Origin: Caballeronia arationis | Lineage (GTDB): Bacteria > Pseudomonadota > Gammaproteobacteria > Burkholderiales > Burkholderiaceae | Assembly: GCF_001544975.2 (NCBI RefSeq) | Contig: NZ_FCOG02000017.1 | Location: forward strand, 1-64,000 | DNA length: 64,000 nucleotides | Direction of reading: 5' to 3' | Shown: positions 1 to 9,035 of the stretch, piece by piece | Layout of the letters: each line of letters begins with the position of its first letter | Numbering within the stretch: the first letter of the stretch is position 1 | Notes under the pieces: generated by a model | The model's database searches: none | Told to the model about the DNA's origin: nothing | The model's input: the letters and a program-made list of their open reading frames with translations, nothing else | Made by a program: the position numbers and the translations under genes

Positions 1-265
1 GTTGCTGATACGAAGTTTTGTCGGGCATTGCGACACCTTATACGACATAGGTGTTGCACTTCGCTTTTGATAGCGCCCAGCCTTACGCACCTCGTGAAAC
101 GACGCGTAGTCCGTGCGCCTGGCTCGCGAAGCGCGCTTCATACGCCGCCTCAGTTGAGCCTCCGCTTCGGCCACCCTCTTTCACGCGAACTTTACTTTTT
201 CAACGGTGTGCGTTAATGGTGTCGCCGCCAGTGCCACAACTCCATGCCGGCGCCTATAGGTACTC

Positions 266-475
266 TTACCAGGTCCTCTGCTTCCGGGGCTTCGCTCGGG
301 ACAAGTCAGAGATGAGCCATTTGGCGACGGTTTCGGGTCTGTCCATCCCATAGTCGACGAACTTGATTCTGCCGTCGAAATAGACGACGACCGTTTTACC
401 CATGACGCGGTAGCTTCCTCTCACCCAGACTCCATCGAGTTCAATCTCGACGCGGTCAGGTCTTCGCAGCTTGTT
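266..475 (-). pseudogene. Small conserved protein, copy A, no intact start
   Basis: The minus strand reads 69 codons ending in TAA. The peptide shares a clear pattern with copy B at 1953-2186: V-x-I-x-x-DG, VRG-x-YRVM, VVVYFDG, then K-F-x-D-x-GM and VA-x-WL near the end. An in-frame TGA at 476-478 lies just upstream and leaves only a CTG (467-469) or internal codons as starts, so the N-terminal residues present in copy B are lost or frameshifted. I do not recognise the family. No gene can be supported in 1-265 or 476-625. It is either a remnant or a gene with an unusual start. Confidence 0.45.
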
Positions 476-625
476 TCAATCGTATTCGCGTTTCAGATAA
501 GGGGCGTGGCCGTTACCCGAAGCCACAAGTCAAACTTCGGGCCGCTCAATCAGTTGTTTTCTGCACGAGTTCCCGTCCACACGTGCGGTTCTGGTCACCC
601 GACAATATTCACCATCGCCGACCGC

Positions 626-814
626 CTATGCAAAATCGCCTTTTAGTTGCTCGCGAACCCGCTTCGCGACGAACAACGGAATGAAGTCGTGAATCCGCGC
701 GTCTTCTTCAAACTGCGCCAATACGTCTGAATATAACTTTGACACGGTCTCGAGCGACGCCTGCGTGTCCTCTGCTATAGCTCGTACGACTTCCTCGATG
801 TTCGGGTGAGCCAT
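626..814 (-). CDS. DUF3562 family small protein
   Basis: A 62-residue acidic, helical protein beginning MAHPNIEEVV, with the typical run of an amphipathic helix, a LYSDVLAQFE segment and a conserved tail (ARIHDF-x-PLF followed by a VRE helix). This matches my memory of DUF3562, a short uncharacterised family common in Burkholderiaceae. The ATG at 812-814 is chosen over an upstream in-frame start because AAGGGG lies a few bases before it on the minus strand. Function is unknown. It sits between degenerate ORFs and is one of the few intact genes in the first 3 kb. Confidence 0.7.
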   Translation of the reverse strand: MAHPNIEEVVRAIAEDTQASLETVSKLYSDVLAQFEEDARIHDFIPLFVAKRVREQLKGDFA

Positions 815-1038
815 TCGAATACCCCTTCTTGAGAGTGGACGACGTCCGAGAAAAGCGATTAAACATGCACAACCGTTCTGGTTCCAATTGAAATCATCTA
901 TCGAGATCAAGACCGTATTTCGTCAGGAATTGCGCTTATCAATACCTGCATACTTTAAAGTTGCAATCCGTCGATGATTTCTCTCTGTCACTCCGTCGAA
1001 ACGGTATATGCGGTTTTTCTGTTTAGGCGGAAATTTGC

Positions 1039-1474
1039 ATGTCGACGCCTCAAACCAAAGCCCCCACAAAAAAAGCCTTTCACTTTCCCAAAACGCCGCG
1101 CTCGGCCAAGGAAAAAAGCAAGAAGCCTACGCAGCCGTCGAAGTCGAACACTCGTAGCGACGAGCCGACAGACGTGACCGTCTTGGAGCAAACTGCGGAG
1201 GCAAGAGGTCTCCCGGCAAAATCATCGTCTGAAGCGAAAGCGAAACGGCCCAAGAAGGATAAATTGGTCCGCGAAAGCTTCGCCATGGCTTAAGTCGGAC
1301 CACGCAAGGATCGCGTTGCTCAAGCAGAAGTGCTTGGCAAACGGGCTACACGTAAAGAAGAGCGAACTGCTGCGCGCTGGCCTGCGGAAGCTCGATTGCG
1401 CAACCATCAAGAAACTGGTTGACACGATTGGGGGCATGGAATCCGGGAAAACGGGCAGACCGGCCAAATCCTGA
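1039..1474 (+). pseudogene. Lys/Ser-rich protein with C-terminal helical domain, frameshifted
   Basis: The first reading frame (1039-1293) gives a Lys/Pro/Ser-rich N-terminal region ending KLVRESFAMA-stop. The next frame continues without a break in sense (KSDHARIALLKQKCL, then VKKSELLRAGLRKL) to TGA at 1472-1474. The two parts join as one protein of about 145 residues if one base near 1290 is removed. Basic-tail proteins ending in a KKSELLRAG helix are a common hypothetical family in Burkholderiaceae, from memory. The frameshift makes this a probable pseudogene unless it is a sequencing error. The upstream region (850-1030) is AT-richer and could hold a promoter. Confidence 0.6.
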
Positions 1475-1555
1475 AAGACCGGGCTTGACGCGATTCAAGT
1501 AGAGGGTGATCGGGCACGACAGGTGCCTACGCAGGGGAAGACGTGCGCTCTGTAG

Positions 1556-1931
1556 GTGACGGCGACGCAATTTCGCAATCGAGCGAAGTATCTAATACCG
1601 CCTCGATATGGCGCCAAGTCGAAATCGAAGGAATCGACTGCGGACAAAAAGAGCAAGAAGGTATCGAAGCCTGCGAAGACGAAGGCCGAACCTGAGCTTG
1701 AGTCGATAGGGCAAAACCACAGGCAAACGAACGCTTGCAGCCAGGAGTCGTGAGGCATCAATAGACGCGGTGCAACCGACGACAAAGCGAGCGGCGAAGT
1801 CCGCGACCGCTGACCCTGCGAAATCAGCCTCCAAGAGCGCGAAGACATCCGGCAAGAAATCAAAAATCGCGAAGATGCAGATTGCCGGAAAGACGCGATG
1901 TGTTAGAACGCACCTTTGCTGCCTTCCTTGA
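1556..1931 (+). pseudogene. Lys/Ala/Ser-rich low-complexity ORF, frameshifted
   Basis: One frame (1556-1753) reads a Lys-rich stretch (KSKSKES, KKSKKVSKPAK). After its stop the neighbouring frame carries on with KRAAKSA, SASKSAKTSGKKSK and KIAKMQ up to TGA at 1929-1931. The shared composition on both sides of the stop says this was a single Lys/Ala-rich, possibly nucleic-acid-binding protein with a frameshift near 1740-1755. I find no convincing ribosome binding site or start. The composition resembles the preceding ORF, so the two may be remnants of related genes. Confidence 0.4.
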
Positions 1932-1952
1932 GCAAGCACATCTGCGCCCTGC

Positions 1953-2186
1953 CTAAGCTGTTTGCGGAAATCCCGCTTTCCGTCGCTGCTTCGAATCTCG
2001 TCGCGCAAGCGCTTTCAATAGCCATTGCGCCACCAATGCGGCGGGTGTCATGCCGTGGTCCGCGAATTTCAGACCGTCTTTATAGTAGACAATGACAGAG
2101 CCATTCATTACGCGATACCGGCCTCGAACCTGTTCGCCATCGCAAAAAATCTCGACATCTGTGACTGCCTCGTAATCAGCGGACAT
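1953..2186 (-). CDS. Small conserved protein, copy B
   Basis: A 77-residue protein (from ATG 2184-2186; a GTG nine codons upstream is also possible). It has the pattern V-x-I-x-CDG, VRGRYRVM, VIVYYKDGLKF, GMTP and VAQWLLKAL, shared with the broken copy A at 266-475. The predicted shape is a few beta strands followed by one amphipathic helix and a basic tail. No signal peptide or membrane segment is seen, and I do not recognise the family. The two copies flank the degenerate region 0.5-1.95 kb in the same orientation. Confidence 0.5.
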   Translation of the reverse strand: MSADYEAVTDVEIFCDGEQVRGRYRVMNGSVIVYYKDGLKFADHGMTPAALVAQWLLKALARRDSKQRRKAGFPQTA

Positions 2187-2373
2187 TTTTTCGCTCTGAC
2201 ACCTGGATATCACAAATTACTTGCCTAAATTTTCGCGGTCAATCTCCGTCGCAGACCGGCGTTGCTAAAAGACCACCGGTTTGCAATATCGTCGATTTAG
2301 AGCGCGAAGACCACGGTGACGTTGACCGCGCCCGCCACCAAGGCGCACGCGAGCCATCCGTTTAGGCGAGTCA

Positions 2374-3132
2374 TCATTGCGAGAGATCGACGGAATATTC
2401 GGCGAGATTTTCGCCCGATCCGTCGTCGGTCTGAAGCTGCGCGACGCTGCCGATGCAACGCGACTGCGCGAGCGCGACGAGGTTCGGCGCCGACTTGAAG
2501 GTAACGGGACCTTGTTTTGCGACCTTCGTAAAGCGCCAGCTTCGATCGCCGCCGTTGACCGTCGAAGAAATCGCCTTCACGCGCTTGATGTATGAGATCA
2601 ACACGTCGCGGTTCGCGTCCGGCGATGCGTAGATTGTCTTGCTGCCGTCGAGTCCGGGAAAGTTGCCACCGCCGCTCGCGCGGTAGTTGTTGGTCGCGAC
2701 GATGAACGGCTGACCCGCCGCCGGCGCCCCCTTGTACGACAGGTTCCGAATGCGATTGCCGACCGGCTGCGTGACATCGATCTCGTAACTGAAATCCGGC
2801 GACGTGATCATGTCGAAGTTGTAGCGGGGTAGCTGCTGACCAGCGCCTGAGCCGATGTCAGTGAGGGATCGATTCGATTGAAGCGCTGCGCCGCTGTTTC
2901 GAGCCATGCCATCAGATCGGATCCCGACACCTTCGATGCCGGGCACGGTCGACAGGTAATAACTGCCGTTTTCCATCGAAGGCGCATACGGCGATGCATC
3001 GAGCCCGCCGTGCGACAGCGCAACCACGATCTGAGCGCCTTCCGCACGCATCTGCGGGACGTATTTCTCGGCGCTCTCCCTGAGGCCGTCCGTATAGACA
3101 ATTGTTCGCGCGCACCGCGGATGGGACAGCAC
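2374..3132 (-). pseudogene. cpdB: cpdB remnant (2',3'-cyclic-nucleotide phosphodiesterase/3'-nucleotidase)
   Basis: The minus strand encodes pieces of the periplasmic CpdB enzyme. First comes a metallophosphatase-domain piece (YTDGLRESAEKYVPQMRAEG, then VALSHGGLDASPY, MENGSYYLS). Then the adjacent frame has SDLMAWLE and FNRIDPS from near the C-terminus. Then the first frame resumes with YNFDMITSPDFSYEIDVTQP, NYRASGGGNFPGLDGS and the true C-terminus. The N-terminal ~200 residues and roughly 300 internal residues of the usual ~650 are missing, and the frame changes twice. The gene is dead. It marks a deletion-prone margin beside the intact genes that start at 3.3 kb. Confidence 0.85.
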
Positions 3133-3276
3133 GACTCACGTTCTGATAGGTGAGAGAGACTACGAAAGCTATGTAACAGGATATTGACCGGTCTTCGTTA
3201 TGCAGGGCGGCTCAATTTTCGGGCACAGTCTCGATGTGGCGGGGAAACCGGCCTGTCGAAGATTCTCCGCACCCGC

Positions 3277-4236
3277 CTAGGCCCCGACTTCGTCCCCGGC
3301 GCGCGCCTCGCGCCGCACCTCCTGCGGCGGAAGTCCAAACCCGCGCATGAACGCTTCGCGCATATGCCGGCGATCGCGAAAACCCGTCTCCTTCGCGATC
3401 ACTTCGAGAGAATGCCGACTCTTTTCGATCATCAGCCGCGCGGCCTCAAGCCGCAGTCCTTCAATCGCCTTCGCTGGCGACTGCCCCGTCTCCACCGCGA
3501 AGACCCGGCTGAACTGCCGTGGGCTCAGATGCGCCGCACTCGCGAGTTCCTCCACGGGGAGCGGTCGGCTCAGGTTCTTGCGCGCGTAAATGAGCGCGTC
3601 CTGGATGCGGTCGGATTTCGGCGCGAGATCGAGCATTTCAGAATGCTGCGACTGACCGCCAGAGCGCCGCTGGTGCATCACGAGCTTGTGCGCAACCGAG
3701 CGCGCGACTTCCTCGCCGTGATCCTTCTCGACCATCCCGAGCGCGAGGTCGAGCCCGGCGGTCATGCCCGCCGAGGTCCAGATGGGTCCATCGACAATGT
3801 AGATCCGGTCTTCCTCCACGCGGATGTCCGGATACCGGCTCGTCATTTCGCGCGCGTAGGCCCAATGCGTCGTCGCGCGACGATTCGCGAGCAGCCCCGC
3901 TTCAGCTAGCACGAAGCCGCCCGTGCAGATGCCGGCAATCCGTCGCGCGCGCATCGCCGCCTTGCGCAGGAATACGAGCACTTCGGCGGGCGTCGGCGAG
4001 GTGAACGGCGTATTGACGCCCACTGCGATCCAAGTGTCGATTGATGCGCGCGCGCTGAGCGGCCGCGTGCTCACGGACATGCCAAGCGAGGAACACACTT
4101 CGCCGCCCGCCACCGAGTAGCTCTCGACCCGGTAGAACGACTCCTGCAATACGAGGTTCGCGTATTCGAAAACGGCCTGTGACGCGAGTGCCATCACCTG
4201 GAAGCCATCGCTCAACAAATATCCGACCCGGTGCAT
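3277..4236 (-). CDS. GlxA-type transcriptional regulator (DJ-1/PfpI domain + AraC HTH)
   Basis: 319 residues. Residues 1-170 form a DJ-1/PfpI-like domain with the elbow AGICTGGFVLAEAG (Cys104). Residues ~220-310 carry the two helix-turn-helix motifs of AraC regulators (VEELASAAHLSPRQFSR and VIAKETGFRDRRHMREAF, ending FGLPPQEVRR). Members of this family sense small amides or amines and activate or repress neighbouring genes. The gene is divergent from the SDR gene at 4366 across a 129-bp gap, which makes that SDR its most likely target. Length and domains are complete. Ligand unknown. Confidence 0.9.
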   Translation of the reverse strand: MHRVGYLLSDGFQVMALASQAVFEYANLVLQESFYRVESYSVAGGEVCSSLGMSVSTRPLSARASIDTWIAVGVNTPFTSPTPAEVLVFLRKAAMRARRIAGICTGGFVLAEAGLLANRRATTHWAYAREMTSRYPDIRVEEDRIYIVDGPIWTSAGMTAGLDLALGMVEKDHGEEVARSVAHKLVMHQRRSGGQSQHSEMLDLAPKSDRIQDALIYARKNLSRPLPVEELASAAHLSPRQFSRVFAVETGQSPAKAIEGLRLEAARLMIEKSRHSLEVIAKETGFRDRRHMREAFMRGFGLPPQEVRREARAGDEVGA

Positions 4237-4365
4237 GTCGGCCCCCTGTTCATCTGGTTACGATGCTATGTCCTGAATCACAACCATATTCGTCATTTGC
4301 GCCGTCGTCAATGTAGACCACACTTGCCTCACGCAATTACCGAAGAACTTCAACTGGAGCACTTC

Positions 4366-5187
4366 ATGAATCGACATCATCAAGGTACGGCGCTCATTAC
4401 GGGTGCATCGTCAGGCATTGGCGCGGTCTACGCCGAGCGGCTCGCCCGACGCGGTTACGATCTGATTTTAGTTGCCCGCAGCCACGACCGGCTCGCGAAT
4501 CTCGCCGAACGCATCACAAACGAAACGCGTCGTAGCGTCGAGATCATCGACGCCGATCTCACTGATCCCGCTTCCCTCGCCAAGGTCGAAGCGACGTTGC
4601 GCGAAGACGCCAGCATCGCGTTGCTCGTCAACAACGCGGGGGTCGGCACGCACACTCCGCTCGTCGACAGCGACGTCGACGCCATGTCGCGGATGATCGA
4701 TCTGAACGTCACTGCACTCACCCGTCTCACCTACGCCGCTGTTCCGGGCTTCGTCTCGCGCGGCAGGGGCGCTATCGTCAACATCTCGTCGATCGTCAGC
4801 ATTGCGCCGGAGATCCTGAACGGCGTCTACGGGGGCACCAAGGCTTTCGTGCTGGCATTCAGCCAGTCGCTACAACACGAACTCGCAAGCAAGGGCGTGA
4901 AGGTGCAGGCGGTACTGCCGGGCGCCACGGCCACCGATTTCTGGGAGACCGGCGGCTTGCCCCTGAAGAACCTGGATCCGGCCATCGTCATGACCGCTGG
5001 CGACATGGTCGACGCGGCGTTGAGCGGCTTCGATCGAGGCGAACTGGTCACGATTCCATCGCTGCACGACGGCGCGAAGTGGGACGCGTTCGAGGCCGCG
5101 CGTCAGGCGATGTCACCGGAATTGTCGGCCAGCACGCCCGCGGCACGCTACGTCGCCAACAACGTACAGGCCGGCGGGGACGCATAG
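4366..5187 (+). CDS. SDR family NAD(P)-dependent oxidoreductase
   Basis: 273 residues of classical short-chain dehydrogenase form: cofactor motif TGASSGIG (12-19), NNAG (89-92), catalytic Ser141/142 and YGGTK (Tyr155, Lys159). The N-terminal position of TGxxxGIG and the ADL segment fit the DltE/YqjQ-like branch acting on small carbonyl compounds. The ATG at 4366 is preferred over upstream in-frame starts because CTGGAGC precedes it by 9-10 bases. It is divergent from the GlxA-type regulator. Substrate cannot be read from sequence. Confidence 0.88.
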   Translation: MNRHHQGTALITGASSGIGAVYAERLARRGYDLILVARSHDRLANLAERITNETRRSVEIIDADLTDPASLAKVEATLREDASIALLVNNAGVGTHTPLVDSDVDAMSRMIDLNVTALTRLTYAAVPGFVSRGRGAIVNISSIVSIAPEILNGVYGGTKAFVLAFSQSLQHELASKGVKVQAVLPGATATDFWETGGLPLKNLDPAIVMTAGDMVDAALSGFDRGELVTIPSLHDGAKWDAFEAARQAMSPELSASTPAARYVANNVQAGGDA

Positions 5188-5276
5188 CAGCCGGCGCGCC
5201 GGATACGAAAGCGGAAGCGATCCACGCAAGGGTGTGCGCAGTGCATCGCTGAATTGATTCTTCAAGGAATACCAGC

Positions 5277-5612
5277 ATGTCAACAGTTTCGACACCGCAA
5301 ACCCGGCACAGCTTGTTAGTCAAATCAGCTACGGCGGCACTCGGCCTTGCGATGGCCGCCGACTTCAGTCCTGCCTTTGCGCGCACGGTGGAAGCCCAGC
5401 CATCGGCGACGGCGCGCGCAGCGGCCGAGGATGAATCAGTTCGTCCCTTCCACATCCATGTTCCGGACGAAATGCTCGCCGATCTGCGACGCCGCATCGC
5501 GGCAACCCTTTATGCACACCGGGACATTGGCGGCGGTATCGGACACAACCTGTCGCAGGAAGCGCCGAAAGCGTTCGCTGATGCGGTCATCGACGTCGCT
5601 CGCTTGGCGTGA
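5277..5612 (+). pseudogene. Chimeric remnant of an exported alpha/beta hydrolase
   Basis: 111 residues. A signal-like N-terminus (LLVKSATAALGLAMAADF...AFA) is followed by VRPFHIHVPDEMLADLRRRI. This is the start of the epoxide-hydrolase N-terminal domain and closely parallels RPLRVHVPEAKLIDLRRRI of the intact gene at 7184. It then jumps to IGHNLSQEAPKAFADAVIDV, which is the C-terminal end typical of alpha/beta hydrolases. The core with nucleophile, acid and cap is absent, so it is an internal-deletion product. A ribosome binding site (CAAGGAATACC) is retained, so a short exported peptide could still be made. Confidence 0.7.
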
Positions 5613-6021
5613 TCGCGACGAGCGCAATGTTCCTGAGAAGCCTCTGACGGCTTCGGGATCGGCGGCAGCGACCGCCAGCGACAGAATGAGCGCAGCGACC
5701 ATCGCGCCCTGCTCTACGACGAGCCGTGTCTGCTTGAACATATGACACTTGATTGATGCTTGGCTCGGTGTCTCTGTCGGCATCGACGCATTCCACCTCG
5801 TATCCCAACGTATCTGCTGCGCGCATGGATACGCGCGCTTACAAAAACCATCGTTTTCGACATGGGCGGGATACGTCCGTGCGCTCAAATATCACGATGC
5901 TCAAGCCTATCGTGGGCGAGTTGGCTTCCATTGGCTGATTCATTTCATCGGGCATTTCCCGCAGACATCGCGCATGTATTTGCGCGCATATACACATTTA
6001 GACTCCTGATGGATGATTGAC
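5613..6021. other. Gap, no supported gene
   Basis: About 400 bases between the hydrolase remnant and the NmrA-like gene. Short ORFs exist on both strands. The only one with some character is a minus-strand reading from ATG 5739-5741 that begins MFKQTRLVVEQGAMVAALIL, a hydrophobic signal-like start. It then runs antisense into the remnant gene, has no good ribosome binding site and matches nothing I know. The segment is probably debris of the same rearrangement that broke the 5277 gene. A promoter for the next gene must lie here, but I could not pick out convincing boxes. Confidence 0.4.
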
Positions 6022-6957
6022 ATGAACATCAACTCTGGACACGCCCGGCCTATCCTCGTCACAGGAGCGGCAGGCGCGATCGGTGGCATCGGCCGTACGC
6101 TGACGGCGATGCTCTTAGAGAAAGGGCATAACGTACGGGCGCTGGTTCGCACGCAGGATGCGCGCGCCGACGATCTGCGTCGGCTCGGGGCCGAGGTTGT
6201 GCAGGGTGACCTGACGGACCTCGCATCGATGCATCACGCAATCGAAGGCTGCTCGCGCATTTACTTTGGCATGTCCGTGTCGGCGTCTTATCTGGAGGCC
6301 ACGGTCAACGTCGCGGCGGTCGCGCGCCATCATGGCGTCGAAGCCATTGTGAACATGTCGCAGATGACAGTCACGCAGATGAGCATCACCGAGACCACCG
6401 GCAGCCCGCAGCACAAGCAGCACTGGCTTGCGGAGCAGGCATTGGAGTGGTCGGGACTACCCGTCGTCACGATGCGGCCCACCGTTTTCCTCGAAGGCTT
6501 CTTTCTGCTCCTCGCCTCGGCTGGCGTGCGTCGACAAGACGAGCTGGTCCTGCCACTCGGCACTGGCCGAACCTCGCCGATTTCCGCTGTCGATGTGGCG
6601 CGCGCCGTATCCGTGATACTCGATGATCCGGCGCCGCACATCGGCAAGATCTACAACCTGACGGGTTTCGAGTCGGCCGATCTAGAACACTATGCGCGGC
6701 TTTTTTCGGAAGCGCTCGGTCGCACGATCCGTTACCGTGACGTGCCCGTCTCGGCATGGACGGACAAGCTCCGGGCGGCAGGACTTCCGGCGCATCTTGT
6801 CAGCCATCTCGCAGTGATGGCCGAACTTCATGCGCAGGGAAGATATGACCGCATGACCGACGACCTGTTCAAACTCACGGGCACGACGCCGACAGGCGTG
6901 CGCGACTTCGTGAAGCTTCATGCTTCCGAATTCACCGGTAATGGTGCCACGTCTTGA
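6022..6957 (+). CDS. NmrA-like NAD(P)-binding protein
   Basis: 311 residues of the atypical SDR (NmrA/HSCARG-like) type. The dinucleotide motif is TGAAGAIGGIG near residues 14-24. A RALVRT strand end and VQGDLTD follow, with no YxxxK catalytic pair. These proteins act as NAD(P)H:quinone oxidoreductases or redox sensors. ATG 6022 is taken because GGATGA lies just upstream; an ATG at 6013 lacks any such signal. It lies between two hydrolase genes of the epoxide hydrolase family and points the same way, but the 226-bp gap to the next gene argues for separate promoters. Confidence 0.85.
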   Translation: MNINSGHARPILVTGAAGAIGGIGRTLTAMLLEKGHNVRALVRTQDARADDLRRLGAEVVQGDLTDLASMHHAIEGCSRIYFGMSVSASYLEATVNVAAVARHHGVEAIVNMSQMTVTQMSITETTGSPQHKQHWLAEQALEWSGLPVVTMRPTVFLEGFFLLLASAGVRRQDELVLPLGTGRTSPISAVDVARAVSVILDDPAPHIGKIYNLTGFESADLEHYARLFSEALGRTIRYRDVPVSAWTDKLRAAGLPAHLVSHLAVMAELHAQGRYDRMTDDLFKLTGTTPTGVRDFVKLHASEFTGNGATS

Positions 6958-7183
6958 GATAGCGAAGCACTTGCTTGCGGACACCGTACCTCTTTGTATA
7001 GAACGGTATCTACCGGTGCGTCCATACGAGCGCATTCAAAACCGCCGTTCCCTGAAGCAAGCGATACATGTACGCGCTTCAATATGCCCCAATGAGTGCA
7101 CGCTGTGTCGGATGCCTTGTTGGCTCGTGAGATCACGTTCCCACTAATTGGAAATGCTGCTCTATTGCCGATTGGATAACGCT

Positions 7184-8539
7184 ATGCCAGATAACGATTC
7201 CCGCCATTCCCCGTCTCGCCGTCGCTTCGTTGGCGTGGCGGCCGCGACCGTTGCTGCAGGCTCATTGAGCCAGCTCGCTTTTGCAGATACGAAGCAAGCG
7301 ATTACTGAAGTCGCCACGCCGACGGGCGGCGACAAGACCGCGATTCGTCCGCTTCGCGTGCATGTGCCTGAAGCGAAGCTTATCGACTTGCGGCGACGCA
7401 TCAAGGCGACCCGGTGGCCTGAGCGCGAGACCGTCAGCGATGATTCGCAAGGCGTCCCGCTCGCGATGATGCAAGAGCTAGCGAGTCACTGGTCGACCGA
7501 TTACGACTGGCGCAAGGTCGAGGCGAAACTCAACGCGCTGCCAAATTTCGTGACCGAGATCGACGGGCTGGATATCCACTTCATTCACGTTCGATCAAAG
7601 CACGAAAGTGCAATGCCGCTCATCGTCACGCATGGATGGCCCGGATCGGTCATCGAGCAGTTCAAGATCATCGATCCGCTAACCAATCCCACCGCGCACG
7701 GCGCAAGTGCATCGGACGCTTTTCATTTGGTGATTCCGTCATTGCCGGGCTATGGATTTTCAGGCAAACCGACCGGGACCGGTTGGGGTCCAGAGCGCAC
7801 CGCGCGCGCGTGGGTCACACTCATGAAGCGGCTTGGATACGAGAAGTTTTCGGCGCAAGGCGGCGATCTGGGTGGTGTGGTCTGCAACGTGATGGGCAAA
7901 CAGGCGCCACCCGAGCTGCTCGGCATTCACGTCAACTTTCCGGCTACCGTTCCTGCGGATATCGCCAAGGCGCTCCAGGCCGGCGATATGCCACCCGCAG
8001 GACTGTCCGACGATGAAAAGCACGCCTACGACCAGCTCAGCAGCGCGGCTAAAAAGCGACGCGCTTACGCGCTGGAAATGGGCACGCGTCCCCAAACGCT
8101 CTACGGGCTGGCGGACTCGCCAATTGGCCTGGCAGGCTGGCTTCTTGATCACGGCGACGGCTATACGCAGCCTGCTGCAGCACTGACCTCGGCCGCATAT
8201 GGACGCACGGTCAACGGAGAATCTTCGGGCGCGATGACACGCGACGACGTGCTCGACGACATCACGCTCTACTGGTTCACGAACACGGGCGTTTCGGCAT
8301 CGCGCTTCTATTGGGAGTCGCATTTCAACTTCCTCGCGGCCGCCGATGTATCGGTCCCGGCTGCCGTGAGCGTGTTTCCGCGCGAGAACTATCAGGCGCC
8401 GCGAAGCTGGACCGAACGTGCGTATCACAACCTCATCTACTACAACAGGCTCGATAAAGGCGGTCACTTCGCGGCGTGGGAGGAGCCGCAGCTATTTGCC
8501 GAAGAGGTTCGCGCGGGTCTGCGTCCGCTGCGCACATGA
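7184..8539 (+). CDS. Tat-exported epoxide hydrolase family protein
   Basis: 451 residues. Residues 10-35 look like a twin-arginine signal (SRRRFVGVAA, then an AFA cleavage site). Residues ~53-135 form the epoxide-hydrolase N-terminal domain. Then come HGWPGS (150-155, oxyanion region), nucleophile Asp228 in QGGDLGG, and the C-terminal His428 in KGGHFAAWEEP. This is the order of the EHN/alpha-beta hydrolase family, which opens epoxides through an ester on Asp. ATG 7184 is preferred to an ATG 12 codons earlier because it puts the twin arginines in the normal position. The remnant at 5277 is a broken relative. Substrate unknown. Confidence 0.88.
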   Translation: MPDNDSRHSPSRRRFVGVAAATVAAGSLSQLAFADTKQAITEVATPTGGDKTAIRPLRVHVPEAKLIDLRRRIKATRWPERETVSDDSQGVPLAMMQELASHWSTDYDWRKVEAKLNALPNFVTEIDGLDIHFIHVRSKHESAMPLIVTHGWPGSVIEQFKIIDPLTNPTAHGASASDAFHLVIPSLPGYGFSGKPTGTGWGPERTARAWVTLMKRLGYEKFSAQGGDLGGVVCNVMGKQAPPELLGIHVNFPATVPADIAKALQAGDMPPAGLSDDEKHAYDQLSSAAKKRRAYALEMGTRPQTLYGLADSPIGLAGWLLDHGDGYTQPAAALTSAAYGRTVNGESSGAMTRDDVLDDITLYWFTNTGVSASRFYWESHFNFLAAADVSVPAAVSVFPRENYQAPRSWTERAYHNLIYYNRLDKGGHFAAWEEPQLFAEEVRAGLRPLRT

Positions 8540-9035
8540 GGAAAGTGACGACGCGGTTTTGACATCCACAATTGACCTGGGACTTGCATTGCGTCGTCGC
8601 GTGACGCGCTGGTACACGGTCACGTGGCGATCGCTGCGTCCTGGCTATCCGCGTGAACCGTGGTCAATGATCGGGACCGCCTTCATCGACAGAATGCCCG
8701 TCTGCCCGTAGACCCCTCCGTGAACGCCAGCAGCGGTTTGGCGTCGTGTGCGGTGCGCTCCGCGGCCGTGAACGCTTCGGGTGCTCGATCGACAAGGTAG
8801 CGGCACGCTGCCGGTGCTGCTCGCGGCCATCGATCGAGCAGACTGCTCAGTGCCTGGCTACCTTGCCAAGGCTGCGGGCTCACACGTAGCAATCGTGGGC
8901 TGCCCGTACCACGGTGCCTTGATTCCCAAGGCAGCTTCAAAGAATTGATTCGTCATTGTTCGCTTTGTCTTGCATGGCTGATTGCACCGTTCTGCCGTAA
9001 CCCAACCATGCCCCAGCTTGTCGATTCAAGGCGCT
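8540..9035. other. Gap, no supported gene
   Basis: Nearly 500 bases between the epoxide hydrolase and the end of the MFS gene. No ORF here has a start, ribosome binding site and family match. The plus strand around 8805-8946 reads without stops (LLAAIDRADCSVPGYLAKAA) but is closed upstream by a stop, and I recognise nothing in it. It may be the tail of a lost gene. Confidence 0.4.

Noticed and set aside
51-353. A 100-codon plus-strand ORF at the left end
   Set aside because: No ribosome site and no family match. Its second half is antisense to the small-protein copy A (266-475), whose reading is supported by a homologue at 1953-2186.
555-600. A stretch ending ACACGTGCGGTTCTGG that resembles the 3' half of group II intron domain V
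   Set aside because: The matching 5' half of the hairpin and any reverse transcriptase are absent, and one short match is not enough to call an intron remnant.
3184-3909. Long plus-strand ORF opposite the GlxA-type regulator
   Set aside because: Arg-rich shadow translation of the antisense strand of a clear gene; no start signal and no domain.
5436-5888. 150-codon minus-strand ORF with a signal-like internal start
   Set aside because: Mostly antisense to the hydrolase remnant; no ribosome site and no recognisable family.
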